Shown: positions 28,105 to 41,074 of the stretch, piece by piece
Numbering within the stretch: position 1 is the first letter of the stretch
Layout of the letters: every line of letters starts with the position of its first letter
NCBI GenBank assembly: GCA_024362935.1
Contig: JANCRA010000007.1
Coordinates: 12,526,503 to 12,590,502 of the forward strand
Reading direction: 5' to 3'
DNA length: 64,000 bases
From: Setophaga petechia
Taxonomy: Eukaryota > Chordata > Aves > Passeriformes > Parulidae
Made by a program: the position numbers and the translations under genes
The notes under the pieces: generated by a model
What the model was told of the DNA's origin: nothing
Seen by the model: only the letters and a program-made list of their open reading frames with translations
Database searches by the model: none

Positions 28105-28560
28105 AGACTCATGGAATGATTTAGGCTGGAAAAGACCCTTTTTGCTACAGTGAGGGTGTTGAAACACTGGTAGAGGTTGCCCAGAGAGGCAGTAGAGGCC
28201 TCATCCTTGGAAGCATTCCAAGTCCTGATCTAGCTGGAGATATCCCTGCCTACTGCAAGAGGGTTGGGCAAACTATTCTGTGATCACTGAGTCCAAGCAC
28301 AAGCCTAACACTGAAGCCCAAGGCTAAACCATATCCCTAAGCACCTTGCCTACACATCTTTTAAATTTCTCTAGGGATGGTGACTCAACCACTTTCCCAG
28401 GCCAGCCTGTTCCAGTGCTTGACAAACTTTTCAGCAAAGACATTTTGACTACTAGGTAATCTAAACCTCTTATGGAGCAATTTGGGACCTCTTCCTCTTG
28501 TGCTACCACTTACTCCCTAGAAGAAGAGACCAACACACAGCTGCCATCAGCAGACTTTGG
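28105..28560 (-). mobile_element. CR1 LINE fragment, antisense, interrupted
   Basis: The left part (28105-28141) carries GGCTGGAAAAGACCC, the complement of the CR1 3' end. The right part (from about 28284) continues the same antisense consensus with CACTGAGTCCAAGCACAAGCC, AGGGATGGTGACTCAACCAC and CCAGCCTGTTCCAGTGCTTGA. Between them sits a CR1 piece in the opposite orientation. Homology weakens after about 28540. The minus-strand frame 28509-28324 lies in this untranslated part and is not a gene. Confidence 0.9.
28144..28283 (+). mobile_element. CR1 3' fragment inside another CR1, opposite strand
   Basis: On the plus strand the segment reads GTTGCCCAGAGAGGCAGT, CATCCTTGGAAGCATTCCAA and GAGATATCCCTGCC, the sense order of the CR1 3' end, finishing with AACTATTCTGTGAT. 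The usual stretch between the GGGTTGG motif and that terminal repeat is missing, about 30 bases. It splits an antisense CR1 whose sequence resumes right after it, so it is a nested insertion or a local inversion. Confidence 0.85.
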
Positions 28561-31500
28561 AGGAGCAGTACACAGCCCTGTGCTGCTCTCAAGTGACCCA
28601 TTGCTCCAGGGTGACAAAACTGTGCTGCTTTATGCAGGGTCTTTTATGGGTTACCCAGAGTCCACATAACAATTCATCTCCACTCCCTCTTCCCCTATAT
28701 GCCCCTCAGGTATTAGCCTAATGCTAGATTTAAACAAACCAAACCCAAAGAATTCTATTTTTGCCCACCAAAACTTGCTGAAGCTCTCCTTGAGAGCACC
28801 TCGTGACCACTCAGTGCTAGACTGCAGGTGGCTAAAAAATGACTGTCTGTACTGCAGAGCTGCTTTAAAAGGCTCTAAAGCTCAGTTAAAAAACAAGCAC
28901 GTATTAACTATAAATGTAGGAAACAGGAAGCAACTTCCACTTGAATTTAACATACAGTGATGGGAAGATAAAGGAACACAAATCTCTACATTCAATCACA
29001 CCAAGGCTGAAACCTTCCTGTGTTGCATTCTGTAAAGCTGCTTCCATTTGTTCAGGTAGCAAAAAAGATTTCTGACAAAATATATTTGACCTCTTGAAGA
29101 AATTAGTTAAACTAACTTTTGATTTGAATTTTTAATTAAAAAAATATTTTCAAATTTTACTTTCAAAACTACTGATTTGAAAAACTTTGTTAAACATTCA
29201 GCTGCCCTGTCTTTTCCTTCCTTTCCTTTGCATCTGAATGTAGTAGTTGTGTCACCATTAGAGCTGCTTTCCTCTCTCTCTTTTCCAAAATCTTCTAATG
29301 AAAAAATAGCCAGATCAGATATTTCAAAACTTACAAAGTAGCTGAGACTGTTCCCTTTTACCAGTCCAAATCCACTTGTGAAAGCAGCAGGATTAACCTA
29401 CAGATGTATGTGGTTTTCCAAGATTAAAATATATATGTAATTACACTATATATGATTAAGATGGTGGTTCATAATCAGAATAAATTGATTTGCGAGTCAG
29501 TACAGCAAGAAGCAATTATTGTACTTGGCATCTGACGTACTCATTTAACAGACAGCTCTATACCAGGAACCAGACTTATTTGTTGCTGAGACTTTTGGTG
29601 ATGGTAACTTGATCTTAAAAGCCTCTCTTTAGCTCTCACATGTCAATACACTCTTGAAAAGATCAGCAAAACTGGGCAGTTATGAGCCTTGCTCAAACAT
29701 AAAGGCAGTTTTCATAGACAACATACCAAGACTATAAAAGTAAAGAATGAACTCCAGCTAAATAAAGTAATGGTCCTCCAGTGGAAAGACAAAACACAAT
29801 TAGAATTCACATACTTATTTCAAGATCAATATTCTTCTACTGATTTGCTGAGGAGGCTTTTATGAAATTTAAGCATAGTTCACTTTTAAATACTCTTACC
29901 GCCAACGGCTATGGGGGGTTGTATTAATTCCTTTCCTTTTATAAATCAATAATTAGACTGCCAATTTGCTTAAAGTGCTTTTGAAAAAAAGGAAGGAATA
30001 TGGAAGCTATATTTTACTATTGTATATCACATGTTGAAAGGCTCAGTAACTCATACTATCACACTTAATGAATATTATGACACTCAGAAACAACATGGAA
30101 TGGAATCAAAACCAAATATGAACCCTTTTCCACGCAAGCTTCAAAAAATACCAAAATAAATAAATGTTCACCATGACAGCACGCACACACAAACACAGTT
30201 CTTGGGCTAAGTCCATCTTCCCAGTGCAACTTGTGCACTGTAAGGGTGGAGATGCAAGCCTAGAGACTGAAGCAAAAAGATATTTGGAATATCTTTTGAT
30301 GAGGACAGCTGCTTGAGTTTTGAAGTGATCTCAGGACAATTTTTGTTAGCTAGAGGTAAGAAAGGAACCAGGAGAGGAGAGAAGAAACTACCCAGCCACC
30401 ACAGAGATTAAAAGTTATGTTTGTACATGAATATACTCAGTAATCCGGCCCTATTCACCAGGCAGGACTCCAAAATGAGGTATGCTACAGGATCAGCAGG
30501 AGAGAATGTTCTTACAGAGAAGGGTTGTGCCTTGGAGAAAGAGTACAAACAGTGGAAGTTGTCTGTACTTGTGGGTGGAAATCAGGACACACTCAGGCTC
30601 ATATGAATAGATGCAAGTTGTGTAGAGAAGATTAAAATCCCCCAGAACACTTGGAGGAGGTCTCCAGAATATTTGCTAGGATGAAGCTTCCTGGAGCAGG
30701 CTGAGTCCTTAGGAAACCCCTAAAGAAAATTAAGAGTTTACCTTATAGCTATCCTTAAAGACAAAAAATTGTGAATTATCAACATCCACTTCTACTTTTG
30801 ATATGTTGTGATATTTTCATAGTACCTTACTCCGCAAAATAGCTTAAGAAAAGCTTTTATTTCTACTCTTTTACTGCAACATTACAGACTTTGTCAGAAC
30901 TTATTAATCATCTTCCTTCCTAAGAAGGTGTATTCAAGACTTGGCTTGATTACAGCACTCATTCTGACCTACTCGAACTTAAAATAGACACATCTTTACT
31001 TTTTAAAGCAAACCAGGTAAAGGCATTCCTTTAACCTCAGAGAAGGTCCTGAGCATTTAACAAAACTCAAGCAAACTCAAAGCTGTTTCCCTGATCTTCC
31101 ATTCTTCCCAAGATGTGTGGCTTTGTCTTCAATATATACAGGATAAGATGGCCCTTTGTGTGTGTGATGGAATAAGACTGAAATAAATACTCATGCAATA
31201 AGACTGAAAATAAAAATATCCATTTGAATGCAAAAAAAAAACCTCAACAAAAACCTTCAAAGGAACACTGCAAGTTAGTGTTTTGTGTCAAAGCTAAGGT
31301 TGCCAACTGATACAAAAGTTCTAAAATAAGAGTATTCTCTTAAAAAATGCAGTGAAGATGAACATTAAAACTTTTCTGCATATTATTAATCTTGCACTCC
31401 ACATTCATTGTGAAAAAGAACACTGGAATGAACGATAAAGGAGTCATTGGTTGAAGGGTGACAGGAGGAAGGCTGAAAAGCCTGTATTTGGTTAATAGTT

Positions 31501-31734
31501 ACATCATTAACACATACAATATCGGAATTCCATGTGAACTAATACATATTTAATATAAAAAATAATAGTGCTTTAGTAATAATTCAACACAATAATAGCA
31601 GAAGGTAATGTCTAGACAGTCAAGCCCATGATATTTTTCACCCTTTCATTAATGATCAAAAAGTTAATTATAACTCGGCATAAACTTCACACTTATGTGC
31701 CTGGTAAGTCCCTATACAATCGACTGCATCCCAC
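28561..31734. other. Unassigned sequence
   Basis: The first 100 bases after the CR1 could be its more decayed 5' continuation. Otherwise only short frames, no recognisable gene or repeat. Confidence 0.5.
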
Positions 31735-31850
31735 ATGGGGAAGCATTATCCATTTCTTCTGAAACATCCTGGCACAGCGGGCACTGCCCTGAGGCAGGAG
31801 CCTGTTGTCCTGTGTCAGTGGGCCCCATTCCATTCTTAAAACTCTGAATC
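31735..31850 (+). mobile_element. Possible very old CR1-type 3' end
   Basis: TTCTTCTGAAACATCCTGGCAC, the CACTG/GAGGCAGGA block and TGTGTCAGTGGGCC follow the order of a deeply conserved amniote CR1-type 3' region (TCTGAAGCATCTGG, GGACAGGAT, GGTCTGACCC). Divergence is high and the match rests on memory of the consensus, so it may be coincidental. Confidence 0.35.
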
Positions 31851-33804
31851 GGCTCAAAGAAGCACAAGTAAGTCATAGATGGTCTGGGTCTTTATGATAC
31901 TGCACCATGTGCTCAGGCTCCTGTCCTCCACTCCACTATTCCCAAATAAGTTTGAAACCATTAAGAAAATGTTATTACTTTGCTTCAACTTGTGCTCATG
32001 GAGATTTAGCCTTCTAGGAGGGTATAAGTGCCCCCAAACCACCTTAACTGTTGGGCTGCAGCAATGCCTGATACTGGAGTGTCTCTAACATTGGACAAGA
32101 ATGTATGAATGGCAGGTCCTGGGCTCTGGGTCCCTGCAGCTCCCTTGCATTCTAGCAGCAATATGTCAAACCTTTGCTGTCAGAGAGCAGCAGAAACAAA
32201 AACCCAGTTAGTAATAAGCAGCATTCTGAAAGGAGAGATAACAATAATCGGGGAAATTGATAATTTTGCAGGTTTTGTTCAGGAAGGAGGCACCATCCGC
32301 AGTTTAGTTTTAATCTGCTTTAGAGAAAAAAGTATATTGCTTTTGGCATCAGATAAATACAAAAGGGAGACTGAGGAGATTAATTAGTCTTAGTTTACTG
32401 AGTGCCCTTCACTATTATTGTTGAAAAAATGCACTTAGGCAGCTAATAAGGAAAGTATTTTAACTCTAATGGACATAAACATTGTATTAGGTTTTGGCAT
32501 TAGAAAATGGAAACAGAGTTGTCTTAAGGTTGGCTGACATATTAAATACTATCTTCTTTTCTTCCACATTAGAAATGTTAATTGAACAACAGAAGACATC
32601 AATATACCAGTGAAGTTCTCCTCAAGTATTAGCAACTTTCCCTGGTGACCTGACAATACTGGATAGGTGAACAGCTGTTCAGGAGTGCAACCATTATGAA
32701 TTCTATTCCATTTAATAGCAGATGCAGGAAATGGAAGGTTATATTACAGATCAATACACAGGCTAAGGGAACCTGACAACCTTTGGTTAGAATCAGAAGA
32801 ATAAATGGCATTAATTAATTCACAGAGTTGTTGAAAAAAATACTATTTTTCTGTAACTGAGAAAGAAGAGAAATGGTCTGCTGTGAAATATAGTATTGAT
32901 TAATGTGAAAAGCGGCCTGTTATAAGTATCCTGCCACTGTAGAACTTGTAAAATCTGTTTAGGTTGGCTCTTGAAGAAATCTTAAATATTTTTTTGATCA
33001 TTAAATATTTAGGCCGAGTAGTATCTAGCTGTACTGAATATACTTTCCAGTTTAATAATAATGACAGTATAATGACACTTAACTTTAAAAATGATATTTC
33101 ATAAATCATTCTCATATATTTATAACCTCCTAACTCTGAAACTCTGATCTTGAATGCTAACAGCATGTGAGAAACTACAGCTACAAACTCCATTTATAAC
33201 TGGAGGGTTTTTAAGCTTATCACATAAGAAGAATTGTATAACAGAAGTGTGACATGCTAAAACACCCCTCAGAGAGCTTTAGCCTCTGGATGCATTCAAA
33301 GGATATATATAAAAGGTTATTTCTATAACAGGGGTTAAGATACATCGACTCCAGGGTGCTGCAGAAAGGATGCTGAAAACAGGCTCACATTCACAGCACT
33401 TATTAGAGAGTCCATCACTAATGGCATATACTGAGTCTAAAAGTGGAAGTTATCCTCAAGATGCAGTAAAAGAATTCTTGTAGAAGCTGCTGTGGACTTC
33501 AAACACCTCCATAAAATTATAGCAATTATTAGAAATTAGCGCCAGTTACATTTTTGAACTACAAATTCTACTACTTTGGGTCAATAACTCATTTTCTGAA
33601 GATCTTTCTGACAACTTCTGGTAGAGAAATTCTCTTCTAGCCACGTAACATAATGGATATAGATTTGTTCTACAAACCCAATGGTAATACAGCAACAGCT
33701 ACAAATTCAAAGGGGCTGCCAGGAAAAATTTTTTCATCCAAAATAATCATCAGTGGCACCTAAATACTTCTGCCCTGTCCTCAACAACCTGCAAGTTCTC
33801 CCCC
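31851..33804. other. Unassigned AT-rich sequence
   Basis: Frames of up to 97 codons on either strand without motifs. Nothing else identified. Confidence 0.5.
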
Positions 33805-34370
33805 TTTCTGGGGTGCATTTGGAAGAGCACTGCCAGGAGGTCAAGAGAGCTGATCCTGCCCCTCTCCTCAGCCATGTGGGGCCTCACCCAGAGTGCTGCA
33901 TCCAGTTCTGGGCTTCTCAGTGTGAGAGACATGGAGCCTCTGAAGTGGGTCCAGTGCAGGGCAATGAGGATGATGAAGGGATTGAAGCATCTCTCTTGAA
34001 AGGAAGGGCTGAGGGAGCTGGGCCTGTTCAGCCTCAAGAAGGGATAACCAAGAGAGGACATTAACAATGTCTATGAGCATCTAAAGGGAGGTTGCCAAGA
34101 GGATGGACCAGGCTCTGCTCAACGGTGCCAAGCCAGCAGGCAGTGGGAAAAAATCTCATACACAGAAGTTCTGCCTGAACGTATGGAAGAGCCCTCCTGT
34201 GTGAGTGACTGAGCACTGGAACAGGTTGTCCAGGAGATGCTGTACAGTCTCCCTCACTGGGCATCTAAGGAAGATGCCCAGGCACAACCCTGACTACTCT
34301 GTTCTTGGGGACTCAGATTGCACTAGATGACCTCCAGGCGGTCCCTTCCAAGTTTAGCATTCTGTGATCA
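33805..34370 (+). mobile_element. CR1 LINE, 3' part, sense
   Basis: Homology begins around CTGGGGTGCATTTGGAAGAG and follows the CR1 ORF2 end and 3' region: CATCCAGTTCTGGGCTTCTC, GTGCAGGGCAATGAGGATGA, GGGCCTGTTCAGCCTCAAGA, ACTGGAACAGGTTGTCC and CTAGATGACCTCCAGGCGGT, ending at ATTCTGTGATC near 34369. It is a 5'-truncated insertion of about 565 bp. Several reading frames cross it on both strands, but indels have broken ORF2. Confidence 0.95.
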
Positions 34371-37239
34371 TTTCATATTCACCCTTCACATGGTTAATTC
34401 TCCAGGAGGTCAGAAATGGACTTCCTGAGCACAGCAAACTCTCCTGACTAACCATGAGATTGTGCAACTACTCCCAGGAGTTGAAAAATCAAGGATGCAC
34501 CTGTTTGAAGCATCCACCTTCTTGAGTAGTATTACAGCCTTCAGCACAGATTTCTGTTACAGAAATCTCCTGGAAAGTGACAGAAGCATACAGTTCAGCA
34601 AAGTTATCTTCCTGATATTAGAACTATAGAATAATTTTGGTTTGGGTTTCCATGAGCCCTTGAATCAGTCTGCTTATGCTCACTTTTTGACTATATTAGT
34701 AGCTATCTTGCAATTAAGAAAAAACTATGACTGAGTGATTGAATCACTTAAAGTGAATCCATAAAGCAAGTCCACAGATTAAATACAATTCTCACAGTTT
34801 GTGTTTCTATGATGGCACATATCACAGTGATAACCATGTGATATGGTGAAAGTTATGTAATTAATGTATTTTCCATCCTCTTTTGTTTACTCTGCCTGCT
34901 TTCTGCCCTCTAAAGTATCTCCCATACAACTCAACTATATTATATCCTTAAGCAGTTTTAGATAGCTGCAAACTAAAAACTAATCCTAGTCCCAAAACTG
35001 TATTCCTTCAATCTACTCTGAAAAGGGGTTTCCTTACAAATACTCCCTAAGACCTCAAATGCATGAATTTCAGTCATGCAGAAGTGGCATTGTTTTGCCA
35101 CCCTACAGGTTAATCTGCATCATACCTTAGATACAAAAACGTAAGCTTTGCACTTTCTTAAAGAGAAGAGTCAATTTCTCAAACTTTTGCTTTTAACCAG
35201 GAAAATCCTCAGAATAAAAAGCTCAATGAACCATGACACTTTTGGTATTTATAAGCTATAATTTGCTCCTACATGGTTCTCGGCAAGCTTTAAATTAGGA
35301 TAATGAACAAATGATGTAAATGCCAGTTTCAGCTACTAATTTCTTCAAATGTTTCTCCCCCCTGAAATACAGACAATACAGTGCACTGTAGCATTCTGCT
35401 GAACAGTTTGACATGATATTGACACCTATAACTCATTTGTTGTAACTCATTTGTGCCCAGAGCAATGCAATACATGTAAAATCTTTAGGGTCATGCCCCT
35501 GTCATTAAAATTAAAAGTAATCTATTCACCTATTTTTAATGTTACTGAAGAGAAAATTTTAAAACTATGAATAGTATTAATGTGATGATATATAAGCAAC
35601 TACAATATTTGCTTAATTATTAGGAGACAAAAACAGTGGAAAAAGATAGGCCTAGGCTGCAGGGATTTTTGCGGGAATTAATAGGCCCAAGTTTGAATAT
35701 CCAAAGTCTGATGAGTTCCTTGTGCAAAGGTAGATTAAGCCTTGCAGGAAAGAAGATGAAAAAGAAGAGGAGCCTCTCTCCCTCTCATTTGGGCTGCTGA
35801 GGCACACAGAGCTGGCCCTAAGCAAGTTGTTCTAGGAAATACCACTTCCTTCTCCTCAAGACTTTCTGTCTATTTCTCCCTCACAAAGGAAAAAATGTCG
35901 TACTGGCAAGATATACCATAACACTAAAACTTTCAAGTTAGAGCTTTCAGAAGTCTCCAACTTGTTCCCATCACTGGTGTTCCCCAACACCTCCTGACAG
36001 AAACTCGGCTTCTTTCTTTTGGAAAATGATGAAATCAAACCAGGCTACACACCAATGAAGGGGATTTTTCTAAGTGCAGCGTTCTACACTCAAAAGGGAA
36101 AAAGTACCACTCTGATGATTTAATCCACTCTTTTACCAAGGTGAAGAAAAGACAACTGTGGGTGAAGCAAAGCTGCCAAATTCTAGTATTCTGCTTTGCC
36201 AAAATACATATACTGTAGAGCCACTATTCATGAAGGCACAGCACAGAAAACTTTATACAGGAATAGATGCCTAACTTTTCTTTAACTCAGTTTAACAGGA
36301 AATGAGAGGGTTTCTACAGGCCAAAGTGTACTTCATTTAGATTTTTATGTGGTTACCACCTAACTCTGGTTTTATAGGCACTGTCACACCCATACGTACT
36401 TTTTAAAATGTAATATTAAGGTATTTAATTGCAACTCAATGCCCTTGACACCTGAATGAAGTTCCTATGAGGCATTTTCACTGCATACAGTTTCAGAGTG
36501 ATCATCACGTGCTGAATGGCTATCACAACCTCGTTTGTAAGTAATGAGAATTGTTTCTAGCTGTTCAAAACTAATGTTTCACATCTATTGTTATCATTTC
36601 ACTATAAATGGTAAATAACATTCATTGTAAAAATAAGGTTATTTAAGCACACAATTTCATTTCAATAGGTATGTTGCAATTTTCAATAACCAAAGATAAA
36701 ACCCTGCCTTTAGTACACAGATGATGCACAGTTTCATTGATTTCAACTGAAATTGTTCTTGTAGTTCCACTAGCTGCATTCTAATTCTTTGCACTTTTCT
36801 TTCCCTATTCTAATTTTTCAGAGTTTCCTCCCTTTCAAAATCAACCTGTGATCTTGAATTAACAAACTATACATATACACATTGTGTTTCTTTTTCAAAA
36901 CCATTTAACATTTTAATTTAGAAGCCCTTTTCCAATTCTGTCTCAGATTGTCCTTCTCTATCTAATTCACAAAGGACATGCTGTTACATGCACAAGAAAT
37001 ACAATAAATATTTGCACCAGTTGTTAACCTTGTACCCTAACATTTATGTATAGAAGTGCGATTTTTCTATATTGCAATTAGCAAATATTTTTCAAGTAGT
37101 TGGAGACTTCTAGTCACAAAAGTCAATTTGAAAAGAAATAAGATATTTTACTTGTATAAAATAACAAATACCAGAGGAGGCTATCATCAGTAGAAAAGTG
37201 AGTACAAATGCATATTGTAAAGTAGAGACATATAAAGCA
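34371..37239. other. Unassigned AT-rich sequence
   Basis: No frame above about 60 codons with meaning. A sequence near 34624-34650 is weakly like a CR1 terminus but too short to call. A 14-bp perfect palindrome lies at 35377-35390. Confidence 0.5.
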
Positions 37240-37640
37240 GATGGCACCTACTTCCCCTGTGAGGCAAACCAGAGAGAGCAGCACGTGTAGGAGGAGGGAC
37301 TGAGCACCCCAGCCAGAGCCAGGAGCCTGGGTACACTGGCACAGCAGCCAGACATGGCCATCCCTCTTTAGAGGTTTCTGGCAAGTCTGGGCTGCAGGCC
37401 TGGGGAATCCAGCACAAGGAGTTTCTGCTACACCTCAGTTATGTCAGCACAGCTTTGTGTATGGCCATGCTCTGAGCTCACCCCAAAGAGCTGCAGCTGA
37501 GAGCAGGCACGGCCAGAGACCTCACACCACCACCACCCACTGCCCAGCAGCAGTGCAGCCTCCCCAGGCTCTGGGGGGAGAAACGTGCCTGCCCTGGTCC
37601 TGGTGCTTGTACAACCTCTGCCGACCAGCACAGCTGTCTG
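37240..37640. other. GC-raised patch, function unknown
   Basis: Composition jumps to clearly GC-rich, with runs such as CACCACCACCACC and CTCTGGGGGG, and overlapping frames of 67-103 codons occur on both strands. Overlapping frames are expected where stops are rare, so they are not evidence of coding. No repeat family recognised. It could be a regulatory element, an old repeat or a noncoding exon. Confidence 0.3.
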
Positions 37641-38056
37641 CCCAGCAAGATTACAGCAAAATGAGAAATACTGATAAGTTCAGCCTTCATTCCTCCCACA
37701 TCTTACCCATACATGGCTGCTTTTTATCTGCTTCTGTAATTGCATGTGCACATGACATTTGCCTTTGAGTCCCGTCCCACCTCTTTCTGTTCCATGCTTA
37801 TATAGATAATGAGGCATTTTGGAACTGACTCATCTTGAGAGACTGCTTCTTATGATATGGCATTTTTCCTTGCATTCCCTTCTTCTTGATTTAGGCAGAC
37901 CACCTTCTCCCTTTCCTATTTTCAACTTCCCTTTCCAGTCTCCTTACAGGTGCTGTGGTAGAACATGGAGAAGTGGAGACTACGTTCCAAAAATTTATAT
38001 TTTGAGAGTGCTGTTTTTATTTTCCATGCCCCTAATGGGGTTTTGTTAGTCTAGAT

Positions 38057-38368
38057 CATTGTCATCTTATTGCAGGGGTTCCATACTGTTGTCTCCTTAT
38101 CACAAAAGTTCCATACCTTCTCAGTGTTTCTCTTGAGCAGCTCCTCAGAGCACTGACTCTTTCTTCTTCACAAAGCAGCCACTGGCTCCAGCTCCCCTCT
38201 CACCCAGCCACCCCACTCTTTTATAGCATCTTCTTCTCATTGGTTACACCTGTGGCCTGTTAAAGTCAGGCCTGCTCCTGATCTTTAATAATTGGCCCAG
38301 TTGCAACTCCTTAGGGGTAAGATTATTTTCTACACTATCTTTATTTTCTTATATTCTATCCCCCTACA
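38057..38368 (-). mobile_element. Solo retroviral LTR, ERVK-like
   Basis: On the minus strand the segment starts TGTAGGGGGATAGAATA at 38368, contains a TATA-box-like CTATAAAAGA (complement at 38217-38226) preceded by an ACCAATGAGAA CCAAT-like motif, and ends near 38057. CTAGAT occurs immediately on both sides (38051-38056 and 38369-38374), a 6-bp target duplication typical of ERVK-class integration. No internal sequence is attached, so it is a solo LTR left by recombination. The 3' terminus is not a clean CA, so the exact edge may be off by a few bases. Confidence 0.72.
38217..38226 (-). promoter_or_regulatory. TATA-like box inside the solo LTR
   Basis: CTATAAAAGA on the minus strand, about 145 bases inside the LTR from its 5' end, in the position expected for an LTR promoter. 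A CCAAT-type motif lies a short way upstream. Whether it still drives transcription cannot be judged from sequence. Confidence 0.5.
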
Positions 38369-38431
38369 CTAGATTGCTTTAGTTTCCTTCCTAAATACTA
38401 ACATAAACAAGTTTTCCTTGGAAGTGTTTTC

Positions 38432-38497
38432 CACATATACATACATATTTACATACATATAAATACATATATATATATGGATGGATGGAAGGAAGGT
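38432..38497 (+). repeat. Compound microsatellite
   Basis: An ACAT/ATAC-rich part is followed by (TA)n, then GGAT and GGAA repeats. Such compound tracts are commonly length-variable. Confidence 0.85.
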
Positions 38498-41074
38498 AAG
38501 AAAGCAAAGAGGGGAAAAAACCCCACAATGGTGCACAATTTATCAATTTATTAAAATTTCCACCATGAGAAGGCCATCTCATCACTTTCTGGTGAAGCGG
38601 CCTTTGACAAGTAAAGCAAGTTAGACTGTTTTGATCTGTCAGCTATCTACCATGAAGTTCAATAATTTCAAGTGTTTCAGAGTTCTAGCCTTAGGGCCCA
38701 AACTTAAATATTTTAGTATAGTCATTTGTACAATCATTATTTTATTTTCTTTTCTTTTAAAATGTTTACCAAGCTGTAAAAACTCTTGTCAATAATTTCA
38801 TAAGCAGTTTGTCAATATTTAAGTAATCAGTGGTCATAGCACTAGAAAATTTTCAGTAAAACTACTGAATTAATGCAGTTTTTTGCAAAGTCTAATCTTG
38901 TCTCATGGAAAACAGAGGCATGGTTTGAGATAGGAAAGCAATTTAATTTTTAACACCTCAGGCTCTAAATTTTCCAGATATATTTGGTTGAAGAATTAGG
39001 TAATTCTGGAATAAAATTTCTTTCCAGCATTATTTTTTAAAACAAACATACTCAAAAAGCATTTCTCATTTGCTTCATTCTGTGTGATAAAAAGTCATAA
39101 AAGCTAGAACATCTTAAATTGCAGAAATTTTCAAATTAATTTGCCCAATTACATCTACTAATGAAAGAATGAAGAAAAAGCAAACAAGCCATGCAATTAA
39201 GTTCTGTGATATTCCAGGCACCTCTTTCCCTGCACCTAAGTACTGCTTATTCTGCCACTTCCCTGTTCTCCCAGTCTTGGCCTTCAGAGTACACTGCACA
39301 CATTTGGAAAAGACAGGAAAAGCAAACATGATGCTGCAGGAGAAAGGCCTCAAGTAACTAAACCCTTTGTTCTGATTTGTGATTGCACAAGCTTAAATCT
39401 GTGCTCCTGAGGTGTGCATTTCTCACTGTCATATTGAATGGTGAGATTCTCTTTAATTTTATCTTTAAGAGCCTAAATATTAGACATGGATCAGGTCAGG
39501 AGGAAAGTACACAAAGTACACCCTTTCTTTCTTCTCAGTAAGAATAGTAATTTCCTTGAACTCTAGTTTTTACTATTTTCCAATACAGAAATATCATATT
39601 AGATGTGCTATTTTTTGGGTCTTCTTTTTTTTTTTTTTTTAATCATTGGGGGAAAACAGGACAAATTAGAAAGTACAGAGTATGAACATAATTTCAAAGA
39701 TCTCATGAAACTGTACATGGTCAGCAGTGATAAACATCAGGTCAAGGGCATCTATTAAGCTCTATTCAGAACTCCTATGGCTATTTCAGAAAAATTCCCC
39801 CTTTTTACCCTATGGTCCATGTTCATCAAGAATCTTAAGGTCCAGCCAGTGAAGGAGGAAAAAAGTGAGGTTTTGTGGTTTTTGTCTAAAAATGTAATTC
39901 AGTATACTATATAATGTATGATCTAATTCTTAACTCTTTACTGATTCAATATAGATTGGTGATAAGATTCCATCAAACACATTATTCTAAATCCCAGTGG
40001 AATAGCCATTGCCATTTCCAGATTATATCACAAATTATTATACATGCAGTGCTGCATTAAAGAACTTAAGTATGACATCATGAGATTTTAGAGTCCAAAC
40101 TGGAAGGCTTAGAAGCATGAAACAGTACCAAAAAATAAAATGTGAAAAATGAAGTATGGAAGAGATACTTTTGGATATATTTTACTAATTTCATATTTTA
40201 ATCTTTCAGCATCATGATACCCCAGCAATTTAAAAAAGCTTTAGACCCTCCACTTGCTGTCCATATGCACCCAGTTACAATCATGTCCATTAGTTGCCTT
40301 AGCAACAGAGGCAGAGGTTAAGTCATTTTCTAGAAGAGGCCCAGTGCAAATTATGGCATTATACCAACTTATTGCCAATCGTTTTAATTAAAACATTTCG
40401 CTTTCAACTCAGCTAACAGCAGAGATCAGTAAACAGGGCAGATCAAATTACTGATATTTAAACTCTCCTGCCTTTGGAAAGGCCCACTGCAGCTTAATTA
40501 CAGTTGGGTAGGACTGATGGAGAGAGAGCAAAGAACCAAGATAATTCCAGAAAGGCTCAACATATGAAAAATACAATATCACAATCATAAACATGCACAA
40601 CACCAAATAGAACAAAGAATTTCCAGGCACTTAGCGCTGTGCTGTGGACACATCCATGATACTGGCAGCAAGAATATCTTTTTCCATAACGTTCCTCTGC
40701 CATTTTTCCATTTCCTTTGAGTTGAAGATGCTTGCCCATTTTGCCCTTGTGATGGTGAAAATTAAATTTGAATTTACACAAAATGTGCTAGAGCTCAGAA
40801 GAACCAGTATACCCAGGCTCATACATCTGGGTACTAGGGGACTGCCTTGAAGCCACAGAAGGCAAGAGAGGATCTTGCACAGGTAACAAATTTTAAAAGG
40901 AACACAGTGCTTGCAGTACAAGTCAAAAAACAGGGAAACAGGCCAGGAGAGTCTGGGAGCAAGTCTCAGCACAGGTAGAAAGCAGAAAAGGAGCAGGCAG
41001 TCACTGCTGTGGGATAGCCAGAGTACCACAACACCTGACAGCCAATACAGAGGGAATCACTGCCCACTGTGCTC
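38498..41074. other. Unassigned sequence with a T16 tract
   Basis: A run of 16 T lies at 39625-39640. Minus-strand frame 41029-40631 (132 codons) has no recognised domain; its right end touches the CR1-derived segment at about 41030-41160, so it may be partly repeat-derived. No gene called. Confidence 0.45.

Noticed and set aside
33750..34067. Paired 103-105 codon frames on both strands
   Set aside because: They lie in the CR1 copy and its left flank; CR1 ORF2 is broken there.
34621..34660. Short CR1-end-like sequence
   Set aside because: About 25 bases of weak similarity without extension.
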